Shown: one piece after another, positions 56,437 to 64,000 of the stretch | Layout: each line of letters starts with the position of its first letter | Numbering within the stretch: the stretch's first letter is position 1 | From: JAPPHA01 sp965242975 | Lineage (GTDB): Bacteria; Pseudomonadota; Alphaproteobacteria; Rhodobacterales; Rhodobacteraceae | DNA length: 64,000 nt | NCBI GenBank assembly: GCA_965242975.1 | Contig: CBDETS010000007.1 | Location: 3,038,001-3,102,000, forward strand | Direction: 5' to 3' | The notes under the pieces: model-generated | Told to the model about the DNA's origin: nothing | The model's input: only the letters and a program-made list of their open reading frames with translations | The model's database searches: none | Position numbers and translations under genes: made by a program

Positions 56437-57300
56437 GCGGCGGCGGTCGCCGTACTGGCCCTTTCCGCCTGCGGCGGCAGCGGCGGTGGCGGCGGAACGG
56501 GTATACTGGCTCCGAGCCTGACCGCCGGTGGGGTGACGGCCGCCATAACGCATACCGGCAGTCTCCAGAAGATCACGATCACAAAGGGCGGCACGGTTTG
56601 GACTGACGATCCGAGTGGCTTTGATGAGGAGGAGCCGACGTCCCACGGCGGTTGGGTGTGGGAGACGGATACAAAACTGAATGCTCCTGCGGCTACGGCG
56701 ACCGAACGCTTCCGCGCGGTCGGGACAATCGCTTCGGCCACCGATGACGACTACCTTCTCTACGGGTACTGGGCCAGGGAGCCCGCCAACGTCAATGACC
56801 ACCTGTATATGCGGGACTACAAGCCGTTCTACTACGGAAAGAAGCCCTATACCGGCAATGTGCAGGGGCAGACGGGGCGCGTGACTTACAGGGGCGGCGC
56901 CACAGGCGTCGCGCAGGAAACAGATACAGCCGGCGATGGGAGTAGAGTCGTCGGGCGTTTCGGTATAGATGCCGCAGTGATCGTGGATTTCGGCTCAAAC
57001 ACCGAAGCGCCCGAGTTGGAGTTGCGCTTCGTCCCCGACTCCTTCGACCTTTATTACACCGACGGATCGAGTGGGCCAAATATATCCGGCATGGATGGCG
57101 TTCCGGAAGCGACGGCCACGGGCCCAAGCTTTTACAGCCCGGGAGACAGCAGTGGCTTCAAAGTTTGGGGAGGGCAATTCTTCGGGCCGTCCGGCAGTGC
57201 TCCGACCGGAGTCGCGGGGTGGTTCAGGAACCTTCGAACTGTCGGCGGCTCAAAAGGATTTCTCCTGCACGGCACCTTTGCCGCGAAGAAGATTGATTAG
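56428..57300 (+). CDS. TbpB-like surface lipoprotein
   Basis: A 290-residue lipoprotein: signal MLAAAAVAVLALSAC with lipobox LSAC, then a poly-Gly tether (GGSGGGGG), then a beta-rich domain. The C-terminal half has the Lipoprotein_5/TbpB barrel pattern: GRVTYRGGATGVAQET, a strand ending VIVDFGSN, LELRFVPDSFDLYY, then KVWGGQFFGPSGSAPTGVAGWFRNL and HGTFAAKK. Proteins of this class bind host iron carriers, haemophores or other ligands at the cell surface. The start is fixed by the signal peptide; a TTG at 56413 is also in frame. It is preceded by the tandem 19-bp repeat and by upstream cassette copy B. Confidence 0.78.
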   Translation: MLAAAAVAVLALSACGGSGGGGGTGILAPSLTAGGVTAAITHTGSLQKITITKGGTVWTDDPSGFDEEEPTSHGGWVWETDTKLNAPAATATERFRAVGTIASATDDDYLLYGYWAREPANVNDHLYMRDYKPFYYGKKPYTGNVQGQTGRVTYRGGATGVAQETDTAGDGSRVVGRFGIDAAVIVDFGSNTEAPELELRFVPDSFDLYYTDGSSGPNISGMDGVPEATATGPSFYSPGDSSGFKVWGGQFFGPSGSAPTGVAGWFRNLRTVGGSKGFLLHGTFAAKKID

Positions 57301-57461
57301 CAGCGGCGGCGGGACCGTTCGATGCACCTCTCCATGCCGGCGTTGCACACGCTGCTGCTCAGCTCAGTCGCAGCGGCCAAGGTGCAGGAGCGTCCGCACC
57401 TCTCCGCCGACCCGGCTGTCAACCGCGCGCGCCCGCCCGGGTGCATCCCAATCTCTTTGTT

Positions 57462-58018
57462 TCAGGCGGCCACGGCCTGTTGAGCTTTCCAGTGGAGGAA
57501 GTCGACCCACCTATGGTTCGTGAGGCAGCACTTGATCGCCGGCACGGCATTGGCGCCTGTGACGCTCCAGTGACTTCCGGGCCGTTTCATCCGCAGCCCG
57601 ACAATCTGCCGCCCGGCACTGTCGACGACACCGGATCCGATTTGCATGCCTTGTTGGCGGTGAAGTAGTCAATGCACTTCGCCACGGCTTCATCCCTGTG
57701 ACGATGTGGCGCGAACGCAGAAATGACCGCGTCGACCCTTCCGGCCTTCAGTTCCGTCTTGACCGCCTCCAGTTGCTCCTTTCGTTTCGCCTTGTCGGGA
57801 CAGAGCACCCGCAAGGCGGCACTCGCATATTCGACCGCGTGCCACAGATCGAGAATGAAGGTGACCTTCTGGCCAGACAGCAGTTCCCCGCAGACACTGC
57901 GGATCCAGGACGCCGCATCGGAGATCACCACAACCTCCCCGGCTCGCGCGTACGTGCGGCGTTCTTTTCCTTCCGCTGGTGGCAGAGTGCGAGACACCCG
58001 AGTTACAGCGGTCAACAT
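57462..58018 (-). pseudogene. ISKra4-family transposase remnant
   Basis: One frame reads VVVISDAASWIRSVCGELLSGQKVTFILDLWHAVEYA in outline, then VDAVISAFAPHRHRDEAVAKCIDYFTANK. The next frame continues IGSGVVDSAGRQIVGLRMKRPGSHWSVTGANAVPAIKCCLTNHRWVDF. These are the central and C-terminal parts of ISKra4 transposases (SDGAxWI, DxxHxxEY and GSGxVES-like motifs). The N-terminal half is absent, and a frameshift with a short deletion lies near 57640. The remnant ends close to the Fic gene control region. Confidence 0.75.
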
Positions 58019-58050
58019 TACCGGCCCATCTTGCTTGCCACGACCCGATA

Positions 58051-58147
58051 TGTCGATATATGCTCCCTACATCGACACGTGGGAGTGAAGTGTCGATGAA
58101 ATCGACATGTTCGGACCACGTGGCGACGGGAGCAGGATACATCGACA
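58051..58147. promoter_or_regulatory. Repeated TGTCGAT/ATCGACA operator-like sites upstream of fic
   Basis: Five 7-bp sites occur: TGTCGAT at 58051-58057 and 58091-58097, and ATCGACA at 58071-58077, 58101-58107 and 58141-58147. They form two inverted pairs, with 13-bp and 3-bp spacers, and the last touches the Fic start codon. This density is not expected by chance and suggests a binding array for a repressor, possibly the Fic protein itself or an unseen partner. Confidence 0.6.
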
Positions 58148-59232
58148 TGGCGTTCGACCCCAATCGACCCTTCAACGACCTTCCAGACCTGCCGCCGGCT
58201 TCGGAAACCGAGACAAAGGCCACCCTTCGGAGTTGCATTGCTGCGCGCGCGGCACTGGCGGAGCTCCGCGTTTCCGGGAATCTCATCCCGAACCAGGCGA
58301 TGCTGATCAACTCGATCCCCCTGCTCGAAGCGCAGGCGAGTTCCGAAATCGAGAACATCGTCACGACGGCCGACCGGCTGTTCCGCTATGCCAACGACGC
58401 GACGGGTCGGGCCGACCCTGCCACCAGGGAAGCTCTGCGTTACCGCACCGCTTTGCACCGCGGCTTCGAAATGCTCAAGCAACGGCCGGTTTCGACCGCC
58501 ATCGCCGTCGAAGTCTGCAAAACGATCAAGGGAGTGGAACTGGACATTCGCAAAACGCCGGGTACGGCGTTGGTGAACGATGCAACTGACGAGGTCGTCT
58601 ACACGCCGCCGGAGGGAGAAGATGTTCTCCGGAGCAAACTGGACAACTGGGAGCGTTACATTCACGAGACCGAAGAGACCGACCCGCTGATCCGCCTCGC
58701 GGTCATGCATTATCAGTTCGAGGCGATCCACCCGTTCGTCGACGGAAACGGCCGGACCGGACGCGTGCTGAACCTGCTCTATCTCGTTGACAAGGGCCTG
58801 CTCGACGTTCCCGTCCTCTATCTCAGCCGGCACATCATCCGCAACAAGGCGCTCTACTACAGGCATCTGCTGCAGGTGACGACCCAACGGGACTGGGAAG
58901 CATGGATACTATTCATTCTGGAGGCTGTCAGAACGACGGCGGAATGGACAACGGCGAAAATCCACGCGATCCGGGAGCTTCTCGACGAGACGGGCGCCGC
59001 AATTCGACAGCGGATGCCGAGGATCTACTCCCGGGAACTGACGGAACTGATCTTCGTGCATCCCTACTGCCGGATCAGCGACGTGGTCAAAGCGGATATC
59101 GCCAAGCGCCAGACGGCCGCCGTCTACCTGAAGGCACTCGCAGCCGAACGCGTCCTCAAGCAGATTAGGGCGGGGCGCGAGAACCTCTACATCAACCCGC
59201 TGCTCCTGACGCTTCTGGCCGAACGGGAATGA
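58147..59232 (+). CDS. fic: Fic/DOC family protein
   Basis: A 361-residue Fic protein. The N-terminal part has the family start FDPNRPFNDLPDLPP and an inhibitory-type helix region (SIPLLEAQASSEIENIVTT, with SSEIENI close to the class II inhibitory (S/T)xxxE(G/N) motif). The catalytic loop is HPFVDGNGRTGR at about residues 195-206, intact with the His needed for AMP transfer. The C-terminal third is a winged-helix-like domain (ISDVVKADIAKRQTAAVYLKALAAERVL). Fic enzymes AMPylate target proteins. ATG 58147 matches the family start; an ATG at 58096 with GGGAG upstream is an alternative adding 17 residues. Confidence 0.92.
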   Translation: MAFDPNRPFNDLPDLPPASETETKATLRSCIAARAALAELRVSGNLIPNQAMLINSIPLLEAQASSEIENIVTTADRLFRYANDATGRADPATREALRYRTALHRGFEMLKQRPVSTAIAVEVCKTIKGVELDIRKTPGTALVNDATDEVVYTPPEGEDVLRSKLDNWERYIHETEETDPLIRLAVMHYQFEAIHPFVDGNGRTGRVLNLLYLVDKGLLDVPVLYLSRHIIRNKALYYRHLLQVTTQRDWEAWILFILEAVRTTAEWTTAKIHAIRELLDETGAAIRQRMPRIYSRELTELIFVHPYCRISDVVKADIAKRQTAAVYLKALAAERVLKQIRAGRENLYINPLLLTLLAERE

Positions 59233-60196
59233 GCAACCGCGACGGAACAGCCAGAGCAACCCGGCTCTTCTCGATCAGCGCGTGACCCGTATCCGCGAAT
59301 GATATTCCGGGACAGTGTCGCCGCTCCGTTGAGACTATGGGGACAGAGCGACAATGTTTGATTCTCTCCGTGTTCGCCTGGACTGTTTTCTGAGTAATTG
59401 TCTGGTGCTCAATACATTCACCTGATGTCACACGACAACGCTTGGCCGGCTCGATACGCAGGAATTCCAAGTCAGGAGCCGCCGCCCCCGCGCGCCGTGG
59501 GCCATGGCGCGAAAGTAAGGAAGGGGATTTTCCCCGTCAGAGAGGATGCCGTGCTGGTCCTGCCTCATGACCGGGGCCGCGGAGGCCCGATGGTGTTGGG
59601 TGCCTTGACACCCGTTCAAGAGAGTGGCCCGAACCGCAAGCGGCCCGTGTCATTGATGGCCGGGTTCGACCGTGACCTCGTTCAGGAGATTGAGCGTTGG
59701 CCGTGGTTCCGCCCCGGTCGGAGCGCGGCGAGGGTGAAGGGAAGGGGAAAACACCGCGGATATCGCAATACAGTTCACTTTACTCAGGAGCCTTTCTGGA
59801 AAAGAACGTATCGGCTTGGCAGATCAATTGTTTGGAATTCGCAATTTCATTTTGCCTTGCTCCGGCGCAGGCCAACCCCGCACACCGAAAACATCCTCGA
59901 TGACGCAGATTCGATCGTCGGAACAGCCAACAAAACCGGTGAACGCGCAAAACCATCCAAAACCCGCCCTTCCCGAAAACCGTTGACAACGTTGAGCGGA
60001 TTTCATGCGTTGGAAGACACATTTTGGGGTCTCCGCCTGTACAAACAAATTGGGATGCGCCCCGCCCGCCCTGGTTGAGACCAGCAGCCACGAGAAGGTA
60101 CCGGGGGTCCTGCGGCCGTTTGCGGCGCCAGCGGAAAGTTTGCCGAAGACGGCAGAGGTTGAGGAAAGTCAGGTCTTCGATCGCCCACCGCGGTTC
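59233..60196. other. Gene-poor interval downstream of fic
   Basis: A plus-strand frame at 59398-60078 (226 residues) is the longest, but it lacks motifs, a signal sequence or a ribosome-binding site. I assign no gene. The interval probably contains decayed insertion sequences. Confidence 0.45.
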
Positions 60197-60385
60197 TCAG
60201 ACCACCTGTATGGCATCCTCCCGGTCGAGCGCGATCCTTCGCACGGTGTCGATGACGCCGGCGCCCTTGTGACGGTTGGCGAAAATCGCGGCCAGTGCGA
60301 TGGCGTTGAGGCGGGCGGGGTTCAGCGGGCCGTTCCCGGTTCGGGTCGGGCCATGCCCGCATACAGTTGAACCCCAATTCGGCAC
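60197..60385 (-). pseudogene. Possible ISAs1-type transposase C-terminal scrap
   Basis: A short minus frame contains RTGNGPLNPARLNAIALAAIFANRHKGAGVIDT, which loosely resembles the C-terminal GN-P-N helix region of ISAs1 transposases. Only about 50 residues can be compared by eye and no catalytic residue is included, so this is tentative. Confidence 0.3.
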
Positions 60386-60791
60386 CGTATGCAGGCAGGC
60401 AGTGACAGTCCCGATTCACACATCATGTTGATACGACTCCATGAGTTCTATTTCCGCCTCGGGACTCCAGGTTGGTAATCGTCGCACCGCAAGGCTGCCA
60501 ACTGATCAATGGGACGAGGAATTCCCTGAATTCCAATGCGACCTGAACATTTGGGATTGCCGGCAGGCTTCGAAACAACACGGGTGTCCGGCCCCCACGT
60601 TCCTCATTTGGTATCATCCCGGAACATTCGGAGCCGCGAATACGGTAATGCGTCAACTATGTCAGAAAAGTGTGAAATTCCTCGCGGGACCTTCGGCGCC
60701 TGTTTGGGTCAGGGCCATCGATCGCTTCTCGGCGGTGGTTACCTGGAGATGCGAACACTTGACCGGCGCCTGCCGCCTGCGGTCTCCGAGG

Positions 60792-60817
60792 AAGCGAGCG
60801 GCGGATGCCGCTCGCTT
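60792..60817 (-). terminator. Perfect hairpin after the small secreted peptide gene
   Basis: Eleven-bp arms (AAGCGAGCGGC and its complement) around a GGAT loop, 18 bp past the stop codon. No strong T-run follows on the minus strand, so it may be a stability hairpin or a weak terminator. Confidence 0.55.
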
Positions 60818-60834
60818 GTATTCGGACCGCGTTG

Positions 60835-60942
60835 TTACCAACCACAACCGTAAAGTCCGGCGTATGCCGATGTCGAAATTGCGGCGGATGCCCCTAGCAC
60901 GGTGAGTCCGATGACGAAGTTACGAAAGTTTCGGTAATTCAT
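60835..60942 (-). CDS. Small secreted peptide, 35 residues
   Basis: GAAGGAG lies seven bases before an ATG at 60942. The peptide is a clear signal sequence, MNYRNFRNFVIGLTVLGASA then AISTSAYA, with predicted cleavage after AYA, leaving GLYGCGW or slightly more. A perfect hairpin follows the stop. The strong ribosome-binding site, classical signal peptide and hairpin together support a real gene despite its size. Function unknown; the mature part may be truncated by a mutation, since exported seven-residue products are unusual. Confidence 0.6.
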   Translation of the reverse strand: MNYRNFRNFVIGLTVLGASAAISTSAYAGLYGCGW

Positions 60943-61783
60943 GTTTTCGCTCCTTCTGGGTTCCGGTGTTATGCACCGGGCGTTGTCCCGAAATGGGTCG
61001 TCGCAAGGCAAGTGTGTTCATTATTTCTTACGATTTGCAAGGCGTTCTTTGCATCGGTTCGACGATTCGGCGTAACGTTTGGTAACGAATGTTTGAGCCT
61101 GCGGGCCGTGTTCTCGCGGACTACAGGTTTAACCCGATCTTTCGGTGGTTTAGGTCCCGGTGCCTCAGGCCTTGGCAATGTTCTTTTCGGTTGCCTGTGT
61201 CGCTGTTTGCCCGCGCGTGCGCTTGCTTGTTTCGCGCGTTTTGCGTCGACGGTAGCTCCTGTATCCGGCATCCGCCGAAACCGGAACATTCGGAGGACAT
61301 GCCGCTCGAAATTCGAATTCGCTGTCCACCGACTGTCCAGGAAACCTGCGCGGACGATACCGCGGTCGCAAATCAGGGCAAAAAGTTGTCCGAGGCCGGG
61401 AACTGTGTCTGGTCGCGTAAACGGGACAAACCTCTTTCACCGGCAAGGAACCTGCACAAGCGAACGTGACGCTCGCGCCGAGCGGATCCTGCTCATGAAG
61501 GCCGACCACGAGTCCACGTCAATGGCAGTGGTTTCTCTGCCTGCCGGACCTGTTTCAACGAAACTGAGAGAAGTGACCCGCAATGCGGGCGGAACGAGGA
61601 CTGATCACGTCAAGGATGACTCCCGACTTGGGAGGTGTCCGCACCCGCCGCTTCAAGCCTTGTGCGCGCTGCCGATACGACGTGGTGTTCGAACTTGCCG
61701 GAATCCCGCCGCAGGATATCGCCTCTCCGGTCAACTCCGGCATGTGCCGCTGCAGAAGCATGCGGAATCCGTCCGTCTGCCTG
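60943..61783. other. Gene-poor interval between the small peptide and the abiE remnant
   Basis: Frames on both strands (for example 60969-61289 minus, Lys/Arg-rich) show no recognised domain. No RNA gene is visible. I assign nothing here. Confidence 0.45.
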
Positions 61784-62014
61784 CTATCCAGGGGCCGGTC
61801 GATCAAGGTCTGGATGACACCGGCACATCGGACCTCCTGCCGCGTCCGGACAGCCTCGTCGTTCTGTCAGGTCCAGTTCGAAACGTTGAACCCAGTATTT
61901 TGAACTGCAGGCGATGGTGCGGCATGGAACTTTCCCCGCGAAGAAGTGGCCGAAAGGGCGGCGATGGAACAGTGTCGAAAACTCCTTGTGTCGGTGAAGA
62001 AAATCACTGGGCAT
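61784..62014 (-). pseudogene. Truncated AbiEii-like toxin start
   Basis: The ATG at 62014 overlaps the end of the AbiEi-like gene. The first residues, MPSDFLHRHKEFSTLF, match the start of AbiEii nucleotidyltransferase toxins. After that the sequence no longer resembles the family, the catalytic GGTSLSK-type motif is absent, and the frame stops after 76 codons. A deletion or insertion has replaced most of the toxin. Confidence 0.6.
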
Positions 62015-62600
62015 GAGCTTGCGTGCCCTCCGCCAGGAGAGGCTGAAAGAACTTCCTCGCCTTTACCCCGCCATATCTACGGACGGCTCTGGCCAGCAGC
62101 TTCGCATCCACATGCGCAGCACGTGTCTTCACACCTTCGAGCAGGGATGGTTTCGGCTCGGCGAGGCGGTCCACGTTGTCCACAAGATCAACGAGAAGAA
62201 ACTCTACGGAGTGTGTTTTCGGAAAGTGCGGCTTCACCCGAAAATCATACTCACGCTTGCCAAGCCGGAAGTGTCCGTGGCGCTTGTGATTGTAGACCAC
62301 GGTCTTGTTGTAGAGCTGGGTCGAACCGACCCCGAGTGCGTTGTAGGCATTGGGCGAAGTCAGGAGGAAGCGATGGTCTTTCAGGAATGCTTCGACCAGT
62401 TTCTCATCATCGGCAGGCGCTGCGCCAAAGCTTGTCTGCTTGGGATAATGGTAGAGTCCGCCCGCCAGCCTGGTGAGCGTTCCGTCTTTCACAAGCTGGT
62501 TCAAGTGCCGATCCACGGCATTTGACCACGGCAGGAGATCGGCACGCCGATAGACTTGCCCCGGGCGGAGATGCGTCTTCAGTTCGGTTAATGCGCTCAT
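62004..62600 (-). CDS. abiEi: AbiEi-like type IV antitoxin (DUF6088 class)
   Basis: A 198-residue protein with an N-terminal winged helix (LRPGQVYRRADLLPWSNAVDRHLNQLVKDGTLTRLAGGLYHYPK in outline) and the AbiEi C-terminal region (FLLTSPNAYNALGVGSTQLYNKTVVYNHKRHGHFRLGKREYDFRVKPHFP in outline, then FLLVDLVDNVDRL). AbiEi represses its own operon and blocks the AbiEii nucleotidyltransferase toxin, an abortive-infection system. The ATG at 62600 is chosen because GGGG precedes it and the domain begins at once; the frame is open upstream to 62783. The partner toxin is truncated, leaving an orphan antitoxin. Confidence 0.82.
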   Translation of the reverse strand: MSALTELKTHLRPGQVYRRADLLPWSNAVDRHLNQLVKDGTLTRLAGGLYHYPKQTSFGAAPADDEKLVEAFLKDHRFLLTSPNAYNALGVGSTQLYNKTVVYNHKRHGHFRLGKREYDFRVKPHFPKTHSVEFLLVDLVDNVDRLAEPKPSLLEGVKTRAAHVDAKLLARAVRRYGGVKARKFFQPLLAEGTQAHAQ

Positions 62601-62668
62601 GATTCCCCGATAGTCCATTTCGGTTCGGAACGCAAGATTTTTCATTGAGAATTCATGCACACTAGCAA

Positions 62669-62688
62669 TTACATAGTGCCTCATGTAA
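62669..62688. promoter_or_regulatory. Inverted repeat upstream of abiEi, candidate autorepression site
   Basis: TTACAT (62669-62674) and ATGTAA (62683-62688) form a 6-bp inverted pair 69 bp before the abiEi start. AbiEi proteins are known to bind inverted repeats in their own promoter; that this is the site here is inference. Confidence 0.4.
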
Positions 62689-63372
62689 GGAACTGCAAAG
62701 CTGAAGAAATCTGTCCTTGATCTCATCAGGAATACAGTTCCGTATCCGAGACGAGCGAGATACGCTATCCTCAAACGCCTCACCTCAGGACCACCGAACT
62801 CGTAACGATCATACTGGCTATCGAACGTGGTGCGCGATGCTCAGCTTGCCCAGGGCCCGCTCGTCCGGTAGTCGAAATCTTCTTCAAGACGATCAAGGCA
62901 GAGCATATCTGGCAAAGGTTGTGGCCCACACGGCATGACGCAGAAAATGTGAAGACAGGGTTTTCCGGGGGGCTTGGCCGTCGCGCGGAACTTGGCGTCA
63001 AAAGTTTCTCGACGGCAGTCGTGAGAGAATTCGGTGGGTGCGGCAGGTAGCGGAAGTCGGCATGCGGGTTGTGGTGCTTGCTGTGTGTCAGTACTCCGGG
63101 TTTGTCCGGATGGATCTGTCTCCGGATGTTCCATGTCGCCGGGCCCGCGGCTGGGGCATATTGCGGCAGGTTTGAGGCCAACCTTGAAGAAACTCATGGC
63201 TGGTCGGGGACAATGGAGAAACCTGGGTCTGGACCCATAGCCGGAACTTGACGATTACTGGGAGTGAGCAGCCAAAACGAAGACCTGTTAGACTCCGGCC
63301 AAGCCGCACGAACTTTTTTGCCCTGTTGCTTAAGGTCGGTGACGTGATGTCCTCCTTGGGAGGCATTCGCCA
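62689..63372. other. Interval without a supported gene
   Basis: A minus frame from an ATG at 63366, just after the stop of the edge gene, begins PPKEDITSPTLSNRAKKFVRLGRSL, but no family is recognised and the character fades after about 40 residues. It may be the start of a truncated downstream gene. Confidence 0.4.
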
Positions 63373-64000
63373 CTACGGCGCCTGCGGTGGCGGATACAGC
63401 GCGAAATAAACCCCCATGGTCAGCGGCTCGCGCGGGTCCTGGCGAAACAGGGTTCGAACATTGCGGACAATCCAGCGGCGGCCGATCGAATCCCGGAACC
63501 CTTCGTAGGTTGATGGTACGGCGGCGGTCTCGGCCATTCGGCCGGCCCTTCCGAAGCGCGGGATGCCGGGACAGAGCGCGGAGAAGGCAGGGTGGTATGC
63601 ACGCTGCATGTGGCCGGTGTGGCGGTACCATAGCCCGGAAGGCCCGGCATGGTGGATGGCAAACGTGCCGGTGACCGGATCGAAGACGATCGGGCGCGTG
63701 GCCCATTCAAGATCGCGGGCCTTGGCAGCATCGGGCCAGCCGCTCTCCTCTTTCACGGAGACATAGGTCGCCGCTCCAACCAGGTCGTCAACGATCCGGT
63801 AGCGATACCGCTGCAACGTGAAGGGTCGGCGCGGAAATCCTGTCGGCCGGCACGTCCATAACGTTCCGTCCCGACCGAAATACTTGAACTGCCACTCCGT
63901 GTGCGCCGCCTCCGTGTAATGGACGAACCAATGGCCGCCGAGCAACTTTCTGAGCGCCGGCTGGTGGAGGTTGCCGATCGGGCGATCCTGGCAGAATTTC
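63373..64000 (-). CDS. Hypothetical protein, start beyond the window edge
   Basis: The minus frame is open from the right edge (KFCQDRPIGNLHQPALRKLL upstream of the first listed start) to the stop at 63373, at least 208 residues. It is rich in aromatic residues and reads as a folded, probably beta-rich protein: TEWQFKYFGRDGTLWTC, RYRYRIVDDLVGAATYVSV, GTFAIHHAGPSGLWYRHTG, ending GVYFALYPPPQAP. I do not recognise the family. Consistent protein character throughout supports a real gene. Confidence 0.6.
   Translation of the reverse strand, partial: KFCQDRPIGNLHQPALRKLLGGHWFVHYTEAAHTEWQFKYFGRDGTLWTCRPTGFPRRPFTLQRYRYRIVDDLVGAATYVSVKEESGWPDAAKARDLEWATRPIVFDPVTGTFAIHHAGPSGLWYRHTGHMQRAYHPAFSALCPGIPRFGRAGRMAETAAVPSTYEGFRDSIGRRWIVRNVRTLFRQDPREPLTMGVYFALYPPPQAP

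Noticed and set aside
59398..60078. 226-codon plus-strand frame downstream of fic
   Set aside because: There is no ribosome-binding site, motif or consistent protein character; the surroundings look like decayed mobile DNA.
61012..62016. 334-codon plus-strand frame
   Set aside because: It mixes unrelated composition and runs antisense into the abiE remnant. No domain is recognisable.
1..64000. tRNA, rRNA or replication-origin features
   Set aside because: I looked for cloverleaf-like stretches, rRNA-like sequence and iteron arrays in the non-coding intervals and saw none I could defend by eye.

Overview
The window looks like accessory DNA of an alphaproteobacterium. The support is two Rhodobacter-type porins, an Agrobacterium/RP4-like Trb conjugation locus, a TraB-like neighbour, moderate to high GC, and IS66, ISAs1 and ISKra4 debris. 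Large stretches hold no intact gene, so this is probably a plasmid, an integrative element or a transposon-rich island.

Region 1 (1-14766) is one divergent conjugation/secretion locus built around a small HTH gene at 10256-10573. The minus arm carries pilL/tcpQ-like, pilN-like secretin, trbE, trbJ, trbL, trbF, trbI, a muramidase and a partial traB-like gene. The plus arm carries trbB, trbC, trbG, a trbH-like lipoprotein, trbD and a pilO-like gene. A complete Trb mating-pair apparatus is thus interleaved with three envelope proteins of R64-type type IVb pili. No relaxase or coupling protein lies inside the window.

Region 2 (14937-21552) holds a truncated DUF4338-ISAs1 transposase, a porin pseudogene, and two intact porin genes pointing away from each other around a tyrosine recombinase. 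The 24-bp sites flanking the recombinase are identical, in inverted orientation, and have 8-8-8 crossover-site geometry. I read this as a possible invertible porin switch.

Region 3 (21763-26340) has two convergent small operons encoding glycine-zipper membrane proteins and TerB-like proteins. This is a candidate uncharacterised envelope-stress, toxin or defence system. A decayed transposase follows.

Region 4 (27990-50407) is a giant surface-protein gene of about 5,700 codons once its IS66 insertion (30456-33752, exact 8-bp target duplication) is removed. The protein has a signal peptide, about 46 putative-Ig (He_PIG/cadherin-like) repeats, a SwmB-like domain, a PKD-like domain and a C-terminal beta-barrel. 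Thirty-five or so of the repeats form a 10.7-kb array that is almost identical at the DNA level. The IS66 element has convergent tnpAB and tnpC and carries a Dam-like methylase. A LuxR-type regulator lies upstream.

Region 5 (51680-64000) is sparse. It contains a fused histidine kinase-response regulator, a TbpB-like surface lipoprotein, a Fic protein preceded by repeated TGTCGAT/ATCGACA sites, a tiny secreted peptide, an AbiEi antitoxin whose toxin is truncated, an edge-truncated unknown gene, and several transposase remnants. The upstream regions of the giant adhesin cluster and of the TbpB-like lipoprotein share conserved blocks, which suggests a duplicated surface-protein expression cassette.
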